Shown here: positions 7,416 to 15,666 of the stretch, piece after piece
Layout: the number at the start of each line of letters is the position of its first letter
Numbering within the stretch: the stretch's first letter is position 1
Assembly: GCA_001917665.1 (NCBI GenBank)
Contig: MNEL01000031.1
Coordinates: forward strand, 35,043-99,042
Reading direction: 5' to 3'
Length of the DNA: 64,000 bases
DNA from: Gemmatimonadetes bacterium 13_1_40CM_69_22
GTDB lineage: Bacteria > Gemmatimonadota > Gemmatimonadetes > Gemmatimonadales > GWC2-71-9
Translations under genes and position numbers: made by a program
The notes under the pieces: model-generated
What the model was told of the DNA's origin: nothing
The model's database searches: none
The model's input: only the letters and a program-made list of their open reading frames with translations

Positions 7416-7996
7416 CAGTGTTTGTGCGCCGGCGTACCGGGGGCATGCCGGTGCGTGGAGTCGGCAAGCGAGTCGGCATGCGCGTGCTCATTCTCCTCCG
7501 TCTCGCCGGGGTGATGCTGATGTCCCGCCTCGCGGTCCCGCATCTCGGTCTGCATCGTCGCAGCCGGGATCCCCGCCGCGTGGTCGAACACGAGTTTCCC
7601 GCCAATCCGCGCCGTCCAGACGATGCCAACCAGCCCCGCGATGCTGAGCAGGCGCAGCGCCGTCTCCTCCACGCCGCCCAGCCGCGCGCGCCGGACCAGT
7701 TTCCACCCCAGCACGACGGTGAAGATGCCCATCGTGACGAGGGCGAGCGTCTCGTGCGTTTCCATCAGGTCATGCATCGCCTCGCCGTGCTCGATGACGT
7801 CCTCGGCCTGGAGCCCCGCGACGACGGCGACCCAGCCGCCGATCACGCCGGCCCACAGGGTCCAGAGCGCCGCAGCCCGCAGCGACTCGCGCTTCGTGAG
7901 CCACGCGGCGACGTCGAAGAGCGCCGTCACGAGCAGCAAAGCGGCGGGGAGGTCGTTCACGGCCGCGTGGAAGCGGGGCCAGTCGTAGCCGAACAT
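7415..7996 (-). CDS. DUF2231 domain integral membrane protein
   Basis: 193 residues with four hydrophobic segments (about 14-33, 40-63, 82-103 and 115-130), matching the four-helix DUF2231 layout. HxxM/HxxH-type residues around EHGEAMHDLMETHE lie between helices 2 and 3. The C-terminal tail (HQHH, EHAHADS, HRHAPGTPAHKH) is very histidine-rich and could bind metal ions. Function of the family is unknown. It is coupled to the lipoprotein gene downstream and lies 37 bases after the 3-hydroxybutyryl-CoA dehydrogenase gene. Confidence 0.8.
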   Translation of the reverse strand: MFGYDWPRFHAAVNDLPAALLLVTALFDVAAWLTKRESLRAAALWTLWAGVIGGWVAVVAGLQAEDVIEHGEAMHDLMETHETLALVTMGIFTVVLGWKLVRRARLGGVEETALRLLSIAGLVGIVWTARIGGKLVFDHAAGIPAATMQTEMRDREAGHQHHPGETEENEHAHADSLADSTHRHAPGTPAHKH

Positions 7997-8033
7997 GCCG
8001 GTCCTTTGGTCGGTGGGTGGAGGTGACGACGCG

Positions 8034-8921
8034 TTAAATGCCCAGGTCGACGACTTTGGGTGGGTCGCCCGAGTAGTCGTAGAAGCCCTTGCCGCTCTTG
8101 CGGCCGTTCAGGCCGGCGAGGACCATGCGTTTGAGGAGCGGGGGCGGCGCGTAGCGGCGCTCGCGGTACTCGGTGAACATGATCTCGGCGATCTTGTAGG
8201 TCGTGTCGAGCCCCACGAGGTCGAGCAGCGTGAGCGGGCCCATTGGGTAGCCGCACCCGAGCTGCATCGCCTTGTCGATGTCGGGCACGCTCGCGACACC
8301 GTGCTCCACGGCGCGAATGGCATCGAGCAGATAGGGGACGAGCAGCAGGTTCACGATGAAGCCGGAGTTGTCCTTCGCCGCGACCGGCTCCTTGCCGAGG
8401 GACTGGGCGAACGCAAAGGCACGACGGAACGTCTCCTCCGACGTCGTCACGGTGCGCACGACCTCGACGAGCGGCATCAGCGGCACCGGGTTGAAGAAGT
8501 GGAGCCCGACGAAGCGGTCACTCCGCCGCGTGGCTGCTGCCATAGCCGCGATGGTGAGGCTCGACGTGTTGGACGCGAAGATCGTCATCGGGCCCGAGCG
8601 GCCGTCGAGCTCCTTCCACAGGGCGTTTTTGAGCTCCAGGTCCTCGGTCACCGCTTCGACCACGATGTCGCACCCCTGGAGCTCGGCGGTTGCCGTGGTG
8701 AAGGTGAGTCGCTTGAGCGCGGCGTCGCGATTGGCGGCCGCGAGCTTCCCCTTCTCCACGAGCTTGGCGAGCGACTTCTCGATGCCGGCCCGCGCGCGCT
8801 CCCAGATGTCCTTCGAGACGTCGCGCACGACGGTGTCGTAGCTAGCGGTCGCGGCGACTTGCGCGATGCCGCTTCCCATGAGACCGCAGCCCAGCACTCC
8901 CACGCGCCTGATCTCGGTCAA
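8034..8921 (-). CDS. hbd: 3-hydroxybutyryl-CoA dehydrogenase
   Basis: 295 residues. TTG start with a GGAGG ribosome site five bases upstream. The NAD-binding GxGxxG motif is GVLGCGLMGSG at residues 8-18; the catalytic HFFNPVP sits at about residues 143-149 and the C-terminal dimerisation domain contains GYPMGPL and GRKSGKGFYDY. The enzyme interconverts acetoacetyl-CoA and 3-hydroxybutyryl-CoA in the cytoplasm. The thiolase upstream in the same cluster (10665-11870) supplies acetoacetyl-CoA, so the pair fits butyrate-type, ketone or polyhydroxybutyrate metabolism. Confidence 0.93.
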   Translation of the reverse strand: MTEIRRVGVLGCGLMGSGIAQVAATASYDTVVRDVSKDIWERARAGIEKSLAKLVEKGKLAAANRDAALKRLTFTTATAELQGCDIVVEAVTEDLELKNALWKELDGRSGPMTIFASNTSSLTIAAMAAATRRSDRFVGLHFFNPVPLMPLVEVVRTVTTSEETFRRAFAFAQSLGKEPVAAKDNSGFIVNLLLVPYLLDAIRAVEHGVASVPDIDKAMQLGCGYPMGPLTLLDLVGLDTTYKIAEIMFTEYRERRYAPPPLLKRMVLAGLNGRKSGKGFYDYSGDPPKVVDLGI

Positions 8922-8978
8922 TGGACCTCCAGCCTCAATCCGGGTGGACCGACCCCCGGCGCCATGCCCCGGGGTCCC

Positions 8979-9818
8979 CTACCCCCGGGGCGGTGTCCCG
9001 GGGTTCATCAGCATGCGGATCTCGTCGGCGATACGCACGAATGCGCTCGCCTTCTGGCCCGGGAGCGCGTGCTCGGGTCTGATCTCGCCCCGCTCGAGGC
9101 GGTCGAGCACCTGCTCGAGCCCCACCTGAATCCGCTCGTTCTGTGGGCGGTGACGCCGGGCCACGAGGATCGCGGCGATTCCCAGCGCCGCGCCCTTGAC
9201 GAACAGGATCGGGGAGATGAGGGCGATGGGCACCGTGGCGCCGAGCGCCACCGCGGCGGCCGCCAGCGCGGCGAGGACGGCTGCGCCGCTGAGCCGCGCC
9301 TTGCGCAGGTTCGCCACGTTCGCCACGAGCTGCACGTGACAGAACCCCGGCTCGAGCTGAGTGACCTGGCCCGCCACTTCCGCGGCGCGCGCCAGGGCGT
9401 ACGTCTTGCCCTTGGTGCCCAGCGCCCGCTGGATCGACGCGAACGCGCCCACCTTCGGCTCCCAGCTGGTGCGGTCCGCGTGGCGCCGCTTCACCTGGAG
9501 CAGCTCCTCGTCCTCCATCCAGGCGCCCAGCGCCCTCAGGAGCGCGGCGCGGTCTCCCGGGGCGACGCGCGCGGCGGAGAGCCGGGTTGGTCCCGCCAGC
9601 CAGGCGAGCGCGCCCCGCCGCTGCTCCACCACGGCGCGGGTCTGCTCTTCGAGCAATGCCTGGTGGAGGTAGCGCTCGGGGATGCCGACGTCCTGGCCCA
9701 GGGCGAGCAGCTCGGCCTTCGTCAGCCCCTCGCCGATGTCGTGCTCCGCCGCTTGGAGCTCGGCCGCGCGCTGGATGATCCGCTCGAGCGCCTCGCGGCT
9801 GATGAGCTCGCCCGGCAT
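8979..9818 (-). CDS. Uncharacterised membrane protein with two central helices
   Basis: 279 residues. Residues 1-60 form a helical segment with GLTKAELLALGQDVGIPERYL, resembling the short N-terminal module found before SHOCT-like or 2TM proteins. Two adjacent hydrophobic helices occupy about residues 178-215, followed by a charged tail. It begins three bases after the slipin stop and so belongs to the same operon; a role in membrane-domain organisation with the slipin is possible but unproven. A GC-rich stretch of repeated CCCCGGGG separates it from hbd. Confidence 0.7.
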   Translation of the reverse strand: MPGELISREALERIIQRAAELQAAEHDIGEGLTKAELLALGQDVGIPERYLHQALLEEQTRAVVEQRRGALAWLAGPTRLSAARVAPGDRAALLRALGAWMEDEELLQVKRRHADRTSWEPKVGAFASIQRALGTKGKTYALARAAEVAGQVTQLEPGFCHVQLVANVANLRKARLSGAAVLAALAAAAVALGATVPIALISPILFVKGAALGIAAILVARRHRPQNERIQVGLEQVLDRLERGEIRPEHALPGQKASAFVRIADEIRMLMNPGTPPRG

Positions 9819-9821
9819 CGC

Positions 9822-10652
9822 CTACGCCTCGACCTTGTTCGTCTTCGGCGCAGCCGGCAGCGTCTCGCCCGAGGCCCTCTCTGGGAGCGCCGGGGCCGTC
9901 GCCTTCCGCGCCACCGAGTCGAGGAACCCCTTGAACAAATCGATGGGGATCGGGAAGAACGTCGTGGAGTTGTTCTCCGAGGAGATCTCGGTCACGGTCT
10001 GCAGGTAGCGCAACTGGATCGCCGCGGGCTCCGCGCCGATAATGCGGGCGGCCTGGGCGAGCTTCTCCGAGGCCTGCAGCTCGCCCTCGGCGTTGATGAC
10101 CTTCGCTCGCCGCTCGCGCTCCGCTTCGGCTTGCCGCGCCATCGCACGCTTCATCTCGGGCGGCAGGTCCACGTCCTTCACCTCCACCGCCGTGACCTCG
10201 ATGCCCCAGTTCTCGGTGCGCTTGTCGATGATGTTCTTCAAGATGTTGTTGATCTTCTCGCGGTTCATCAGCAGCTCGTCGAGCTCGGTCTCGCCCAGCA
10301 CCGAGCGCAGGGTCGTCTGCGCGAGCTGGCTCGTGGCGTAGAGATAGTTCTCGACCCCGATCACCGCCTTCACGGGATCGCGCACGAGCATGTAGAGGAC
10401 GGCGTTCACCTTGATGGAGATGTTGTCACGCGTGATCACGTCCTGGGGCGGGATGTCCATCGCCACGACGCGCAAGCTGACCGTCTGCGTCTTCGCGAAC
10501 AACGGCGGCACGTAGATCAGTCCCGGCCCTTTCGCTCCCCACGACCGGCCGAGGAAGAAGTAGACCGCGCGCTCGTACTCCCGGAGCACCTTGAGGCCTC
10601 CGAAGAGATACAACGCCAAGAGGCCCAGGACGGTCGTCACGATCATGTCCAT
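9822..10652 (-). CDS. Slipin (SPFH / band 7 domain protein)
   Basis: 276 residues with an AGGAGG site six bases upstream of ATG. One N-terminal membrane anchor (residues 4-20) is followed by an SPFH domain with [21 protein letters not shown] and the alanine/glutamate-rich coiled segment [17 protein letters not shown]. This is the slipin branch of stomatin-like proteins, which form large membrane-bound assemblies. Slipins usually pair with an NfeD gene; here the partner position is taken by the 279-residue membrane protein downstream. Confidence 0.92.
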   Translation of the reverse strand: MDMIVTTVLGLLALYLFGGLKVLREYERAVYFFLGRSWGAKGPGLIYVPPLFAKTQTVSLRVVAMDIPPQDVITRDNISIKVNAVLYMLVRDPVKAVIGVENYLYATSQLAQTTLRSVLGETELDELLMNREKINNILKNIIDKRTENWGIEVTAVEVKDVDLPPEMKRAMARQAEAERERRAKVINAEGELQASEKLAQAARIIGAEPAAIQLRYLQTVTEISSENNSTTFFPIPIDLFKGFLDSVARKATAPALPERASGETLPAAPKTNKVEA

Positions 10653-10664
10653 GGCAGGTCCTCC

Positions 10665-11870
10665 TCAGGCCGGGAAGGCTTCCACGATCACCGCCGCCCC
10701 CTGGCCACCGCCGATGCAGGCGGAGCCCAGTCCGAAGCGCTGCTTGTGCCGCCGCAGCGCGTGGAGCAGGTGGATCGTGATACGCGCGCCGGTCGCGGCG
10801 AGCGGATGACCGATTGCGATCGCGCCGCCGTCCACGTTGGTCTTGGCGCGGTCGAGCCCCAGCTCTTTCTCGACCGCGAGGTATTGGGGCGCGAACGCTT
10901 CGTTCACCTCGATCAGATCCAGCTGCTCGAGCTTCATCCCGGCCTGCTGGAGCGCCTTGCGGGCCGCGGGCGCCGGGCCGATGCCCATGTACTTGGGCTC
11001 GACGCCCACCACGGCCCACGCGACCAGCCGGCCCAGGGGCTTGAGGCCGTGCGCCTTGGCGAACTCCTCGCCCGCGATCACGGTGGCCGCCGCGCCGTCC
11101 ACGATCCCGGAGGCGTTGCCGGCGGTCACGAGGCCGTCCTTTTTGAAGTATGGCTTGAGGCCCATCAGCACCTGCAGCGTGGTGTCGGGCCGCATGTGCT
11201 CGTCTTTGCGGTACTCGACGGTCTGCCCCTTCTGTTTGACGGGGACCGGGACCACCTCGTCCTGGAAGGCGCAGGCATCCCACGCCTGCTTCGCGCGTTG
11301 CTGCGACGCGAGCGCGACCTCGTCCACTTCCTTACGGGTGAGCTTGTACTGCTCGGCCAAGTTCTCGGCCGTTTCGGCCATGGAGCAGCCGCACTGCGGG
11401 TCCTTGAGCGCCTCCCACAGCAGGTCCTCGAGCGGGGCCGAGGGGCCGAGCCGCAGTCCCCAGCGCGCCCCTCGCACTACGTGGGGCGCCTGGCTCATGG
11501 ACTCCGTGCCGCCCGCGAGCACGGCGCTCGCTTCGCCCAGGAGGATGAGCTGCGCCCCCTGGGTGATGGCCTCGAAGCCCGAGCCACACAACCGGTTGAC
11601 CGTCACGGCAGGCACTGCGATCGGGAGGCCCGCCTTGAGCCCGACGTGACGGGCGCAGTAGATCGCGTCCGCCGAGGTCTGTAGGGCGTTGCCGAATACT
11701 GTGTGGCCGACCTCGGTTGCCGGCACGCCCGAGCGCTCGAGGGCGTGTTTGGCCGCGATGGCGCCGAGCTCGATCGCCGAGAGGTCCTTGAGCGAGCCAC
11801 CGAACGTACCGAACCCTGTCCGGACCCCGGACAGGAAGACGATGTCTGTATGTGAACCCTGAGTCTTCAT
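10665..11870 (-). CDS. atoB: Acetyl-CoA acetyltransferase (thiolase)
   Basis: 401 residues. Thiolase signatures are complete: NRLCGSGFEAI with the acyl-accepting cysteine at about residue 95, NVDGGAIAIGHPLAATGAR with the catalytic His, and CIGGGQGAAV with the second cysteine near the C-terminus. It condenses two acetyl-CoA to acetoacetyl-CoA or runs the reverse. GGAG lies nine bases before the ATG. With hbd in the same direction it covers the first two steps of the C4 acyl-CoA route. The symbol marks the family; paralogues acting in beta-oxidation cannot be excluded. Confidence 0.92.
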   Translation of the reverse strand: MKTQGSHTDIVFLSGVRTGFGTFGGSLKDLSAIELGAIAAKHALERSGVPATEVGHTVFGNALQTSADAIYCARHVGLKAGLPIAVPAVTVNRLCGSGFEAITQGAQLILLGEASAVLAGGTESMSQAPHVVRGARWGLRLGPSAPLEDLLWEALKDPQCGCSMAETAENLAEQYKLTRKEVDEVALASQQRAKQAWDACAFQDEVVPVPVKQKGQTVEYRKDEHMRPDTTLQVLMGLKPYFKKDGLVTAGNASGIVDGAAATVIAGEEFAKAHGLKPLGRLVAWAVVGVEPKYMGIGPAPAARKALQQAGMKLEQLDLIEVNEAFAPQYLAVEKELGLDRAKTNVDGGAIAIGHPLAATGARITIHLLHALRRHKQRFGLGSACIGGGQGAAVIVEAFPA

Positions 11871-11950
11871 GGGTGAAAGCTCCGCGTGAGTGCTCTCAGA
11901 CCGCGGAATATGGACGGGACGGCGGTTGCGCGGTAGGGCGGTAAAATGAA

Positions 11951-11983
11951 GCGGGAGAGACGGATATGCACCGTCTCTCCCGC
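11951..11983 (-). terminator. Rho-independent-type terminator after the double propeller gene
   Basis: A perfect 13-bp stem (11951-11963 with 11971-11983) and 7-base loop, followed on the minus strand by TTCATTTT. It lies 17 bases beyond the stop of the propeller lipoprotein gene. Confidence 0.75.
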
Positions 11984-11999
11984 CGCGCGCTCCTACGGG

Positions 12000-14033
12000 T
12001 CAGTGGATGAAGTTCACCCAACCCACCTCGTTCGCGACGATCGCGTGGGTGCCGCTCGCGTTGAAGCCGATGTAGCGGGCGCTGCCCCCGGTCCGGACGG
12101 AATCGAGTACCACCCGCGTCGCGCGGTCGAGCACGTAGACCTTGCCGTCCGCCAGCGTGCTCACGTACACCCGGGCGTTATCCGGCGTGACCGCGACGTC
12201 GAAAGCGTTGCGGCGCTGCGGGGTGCCGATCGGGTATTCGAGGAACGTCGCGCTACCCGATGGCAGGTCGCGCACCAAGAGCTTGCTGCGCTCGATGTCG
12301 GTGGCGAAGAGGACGGAGCCGTCGCGCGACACGGCCACGTTCTGGATGCGCGCGCCCGTCACAGCGTCCGTGCGGACGACTGTGTTGTTGCGCAGGTCCA
12401 CCGTGCGGATCGTGCCCTCGTCGCGCGCCGCGACGTACATGCACGGCGCGAACGGATGGAAGGCCACGCCCGTGAGCAGCGTACCTGCGTTCGGGATCTG
12501 ACCAATCACCTGGCGCGTGGCCGTGTCGATCACGTACACGCCATAGTAGTCCGTGAGCGCGTACAGCCGGCTGCCGTCCGGCGACAGGCCGGTCGTGAGG
12601 ATGCTGCCTTCCGGGACGATGGCGGTGCCGAACGCCTGATTGGTCGCGACGCTGATGAACGTGATGGTGCCCGCGTCCTGATCGCTCACGTATGCCGTCC
12701 GGCCGTCGGGGCTCATGCGGACCTGCGACGGCAGGTATCCCACTGGGAACGGCGCCGAGAACGTCGTGGACGGGAGGTCCGCTCGGACGGCCGAGGCGGC
12801 GAGTGCCTGCGTTACGTAGACGACGCCAGCAGGCGACACCGCGACGGCGAACGGCGTGCCGTCCAGCGCAACCGAGTCCCGCCTGCTCAGGCCGGGGTGC
12901 CCGAAGCCCGCCGGCGCCGTTCCGGCCGGAGGCCGCAGACACACCGGAGACGCTGCGTGCGGATCGTCATACAGGAAGTCCACCCACCCCATCTCGTTGG
13001 CGATGACGGCATGCGCCCCCGTCCTGCTGAAGCCGATGTAGCGGGCGCTCCCTCCGGTCACAATCGAGTCGACCAGGGCGCGCGTCGCCCGATCGAGCAC
13101 GTACACCTTGCCGTCGGCCAGCGTGCTCACGTACACCTGGCTGTTGTCCGGCGTGACGGCCACGTCGAATGCGTTACGCACCTGCCCGCTCCCGATCGCG
13201 TACTCGAGGAAGGTCGAGCCTTCCGTCGTGAGGTCGCGCACCAGCAGCTTGCTGCGCTGGATGTCGGTCGCGAACAGGAGCCGACCGTCGAGCGACACCG
13301 CCACGTTCTGGATTCGGGCACCGGAGACCGCGTCGGTGTGGACGACGCTGTCTTCGCGCAGATCCACCGTGCGGATGGCACCTTCGTCCCGGGCCGCGAT
13401 ATACATGCAGGGCGCGAGCGGATGGAACGCTACACCCGTGAGCAGGCTTCCCGTGGCGCTGCTGGGAATCGAATCGATCACCTGGCGGGTGGCGGTGTTG
13501 ATGACGTAGACGCCGTAGAAATCGGTCAGCGCGTAGAGGTGGTCGCCCTCGGGCGACAGTCCGAGCGTGAGCGTACTGCCAGCCGGCACGGGCACGGTGG
13601 CGAACGCCTGGTTGGTCGCCACGTCCACGACCGTCACGGTCTGGGCGTCCTGGTTGCTCACGTAGGCCGTCTGGCCGTTGGGATGGATGCGGACCTGCGA
13701 TGGGAGGTCCCCGACGGCGAACGGTGCCGAGAGCACGGTGGACGGAAGGTCGGCGCGCACGGCAGACCCCGCGTGGCCCTGCGTGACGTAGACGACGCCC
13801 TTCCCTGACACCGCGACCGCGAAGGGCATGCCCGCGAGGGGCACGGTCGTGTGGCCGGTGAGAGCGGGGTGGCCGCGGCCGGTCGGCGCGGCGCCCCCGG
13901 GCGGCCGCTCGCAGCGGGCCGAGGAAGAGAGCAATGAAGCGAGTTGCTCATTCGCCGTCGGAGAATTGCACGCGGCGACGACAAACGAAAACAGACCCAC
14001 GACAGCCAGCGGCAATGCGCGGCGGCGGAGCAT
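12000..14033 (-). CDS. Lipoprotein with two tandem YVTN-type beta-propellers
   Basis: 677 residues from the ATG at 14033, chosen because it gives a signal peptide directly before the lipobox VVAAC (an upstream in-frame ATG at 14087 would add 18 residues). The mature protein is two near-copies of one module of about 330 residues, each made of short strands such as YVTQ, AYVSNQDAQTVTVVDV, VYVSTLADGKVYVLDRATR and GGSARYIGF. This suggests two seven-bladed propellers displayed on the cell surface. The copies correspond to about 12000-12970 and 13000-13890 and are also alike at the DNA level, so the duplication is recent or under gene conversion. Binding partner unknown. The gene downstream of ggt (14144) carries a third, diverged propeller. 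Confidence 0.8.
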   Translation of the reverse strand: MLRRRALPLAVVGLFSFVVAACNSPTANEQLASLLSSSARCERPPGGAAPTGRGHPALTGHTTVPLAGMPFAVAVSGKGVVYVTQGHAGSAVRADLPSTVLSAPFAVGDLPSQVRIHPNGQTAYVSNQDAQTVTVVDVATNQAFATVPVPAGSTLTLGLSPEGDHLYALTDFYGVYVINTATRQVIDSIPSSATGSLLTGVAFHPLAPCMYIAARDEGAIRTVDLREDSVVHTDAVSGARIQNVAVSLDGRLLFATDIQRSKLLVRDLTTEGSTFLEYAIGSGQVRNAFDVAVTPDNSQVYVSTLADGKVYVLDRATRALVDSIVTGGSARYIGFSRTGAHAVIANEMGWVDFLYDDPHAASPVCLRPPAGTAPAGFGHPGLSRRDSVALDGTPFAVAVSPAGVVYVTQALAASAVRADLPSTTFSAPFPVGYLPSQVRMSPDGRTAYVSDQDAGTITFISVATNQAFGTAIVPEGSILTTGLSPDGSRLYALTDYYGVYVIDTATRQVIGQIPNAGTLLTGVAFHPFAPCMYVAARDEGTIRTVDLRNNTVVRTDAVTGARIQNVAVSRDGSVLFATDIERSKLLVRDLPSGSATFLEYPIGTPQRRNAFDVAVTPDNARVYVSTLADGKVYVLDRATRVVLDSVRTGGSARYIGFNASGTHAIVANEVGWVNFIH

Positions 14034-14104
14034 GACAGTCTCGTGCGATGGAAGACTGCTACAATCTGACCGGCGATCAGGCGTCACGGGAAGAGCGGCG
14101 AGCC

Positions 14105-14129
14105 AAAAGTCATGTTGCGGCCGCGCAAC
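14105..14129 (-). terminator. Possible terminator after the HTH-propeller gene
   Basis: GTTGCG (14124-14129, read on minus) pairs with CGCAAC (14114-14119) around a 4-base loop, followed shortly by TTTT (14105-14108). It begins 15 bases after the stop of the HTH-propeller gene. Confidence 0.45.
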
Positions 14130-14143
14130 AGCAGCGTGTACGC

Positions 14144-15571
14144 TCAGTGGACCAGATCAACCCAGCCTGCCTCGTTGGCAATCAGCGCGGACCGCCCCGT
14201 GGCATCAAACGCGATGCGACGCGGCTTGCCGCCCGTTTCGAGACGGGCGAGGACGCGCAGCGTGGGCCGGTCCAGCTGGACGACCCGCCCCGCAAACAGC
14301 AATCCCACGTACAGCACGGCTTCGTCGGGACTCAGCGCCACGCTCAGCGCGGCAGTGCCGAACTGCGCCCGGTCAACTTGGCGACCGCTGGGCAAGTGGA
14401 TGCGGTCGAGCCACCCCGCCTCGTTCGCCGCGTACAGTATGAGGCCGTCGGCGGAGAGGACCAGGTCCTGCGGGACGCCGCCCACCGGGAACCGACGCGT
14501 CATCCGCAGTGTCTGCGCATCAATCTCCAGGATGAACCCCGCCCTCCAGGTCGGGACATAAACCCAGCGACCGGATGGGTGCACCGCGAGCCCGGTGCAC
14601 ACCTGGGCGACCGGCACGGACGCTACCACGCGTCCCGCATCGATTGAGATCGCGCACAGCCGATCCAGGTTGGTCACGATGTACAGCTTGCGACCGTCGG
14701 GCGAGAGCGCCGCTCCAAGCGGGTGTCCCGGGACGGGAATGGTGCCGGTCTGCTGGAGCCGGGGGAGGTCGATGACCGCGATGTCTTCCGTGAACTGATT
14801 GGTGACGTACGCCACGCGGCTCGACGAGCTCAACACTACGACCGTGGGAGCGCTGCCGGTGGCGATGGAGCCTGTGACGCGGAAGGGTGCGAGCTCGAGG
14901 CACTCGAGTGCGGCCGCGTGGAGACGCGTGAGATATGCCGTCCCATCCGCCGCTACGGCCACGTCGAACGGGCTGCCGGCGATGGGTAGGCGCTCCGTGA
15001 GGACAGCGGCGGGATGCCTGGGGCTGACACGCCGCGGTATTGTCCATCCGGGCTCGCGACGCGCCCAGCCTAGTCGTTCCCGCGCCGCCCCTGCCTCGGC
15101 CACAGCGTGGCCGGCCTGCGCCCCGCTGCGCAGCCGAGCACTCGAGAAGCGATCCCCGCACCGTTCCCGAAATCGCGACAGCAGCGCCGCGAGCCCGGCG
15201 CGCCGGACCTGGGACCAACGTAGTCCGGTGACGCGGTGCACTAGGCGGTATGCGACCGCCGGATCGAGCTGCTCGCGCCGCGCCAGCTCGAGCAGGGAGC
15301 TGTCGCCCGCTTCCGCCTCGAGCATCCAGTACAGCACCCGGGCCCATCCGGCTAGCTGCTCGAGCGGGGGAAGGCCGTCGCGCCGCAAGCCGCGGGCAAG
15401 CTGGTGGCGGTCCCGCAGCCCGACCCACGCGGCAATCTCGCCTGCCGATGGCGCATGCCCGTTGCGGCAGGCGAGGGCGCTGACGACGGCTCGGCTGGTC
15501 GCCGAGAGCGGCGGGAGCGCCGTCTGGAGCACGTTGGTGAGGCGAAGCGGGGGCATCGACCAGTCCTTCAT
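14144..15571 (-). CDS. AraC-like helix-turn-helix protein fused to a YVTN beta-propeller
   Basis: 475 residues from the ATG at 15571 (ATG at 15556 is an alternative); no clear ribosome site. Residues about 20-140 are helical, with two helix-turn-helix-like parts, one around PSAGEIAAWVGLRDRHQLAR and one around LARREQLDPAVAYRLVHRVTG, the latter resembling an AraC C-terminal subdomain. Residues about 175-475 form a seven-blade-like propeller with AYVTNQFTEDIAVIDL, YIVTNLDR and ALIANEAGWVDLVH, related to the lipoprotein next door. No signal peptide or membrane segment is seen, so it should be cytoplasmic. Open reading continues far upstream against the ggt gene, but that part is antisense and discounted. 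The DNA-binding role is inferred from pattern. Confidence 0.7.
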   Translation of the reverse strand: MKDWSMPPLRLTNVLQTALPPLSATSRAVVSALACRNGHAPSAGEIAAWVGLRDRHQLARGLRRDGLPPLEQLAGWARVLYWMLEAEAGDSSLLELARREQLDPAVAYRLVHRVTGLRWSQVRRAGLAALLSRFRERCGDRFSSARLRSGAQAGHAVAEAGAARERLGWARREPGWTIPRRVSPRHPAAVLTERLPIAGSPFDVAVAADGTAYLTRLHAAALECLELAPFRVTGSIATGSAPTVVVLSSSSRVAYVTNQFTEDIAVIDLPRLQQTGTIPVPGHPLGAALSPDGRKLYIVTNLDRLCAISIDAGRVVASVPVAQVCTGLAVHPSGRWVYVPTWRAGFILEIDAQTLRMTRRFPVGGVPQDLVLSADGLILYAANEAGWLDRIHLPSGRQVDRAQFGTAALSVALSPDEAVLYVGLLFAGRVVQLDRPTLRVLARLETGGKPRRIAFDATGRSALIANEAGWVDLVH

Positions 15572-15666
15572 CCAGCCCGACGTCAGAGCCAACGCCGCCC
15601 GCAAGAAGTGCACCGAAACCCACGAGCTGGCAAGGGCCGGCCCCCAGCGGGCCGCCCCCGCTGCTC

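Noticed and set aside
7995..11684. 1229-codon plus-strand open frame
   Set aside because: Antisense to hbd, slipin and thiolase, with typical high-GC shadow composition; no motif, no ribosome site.
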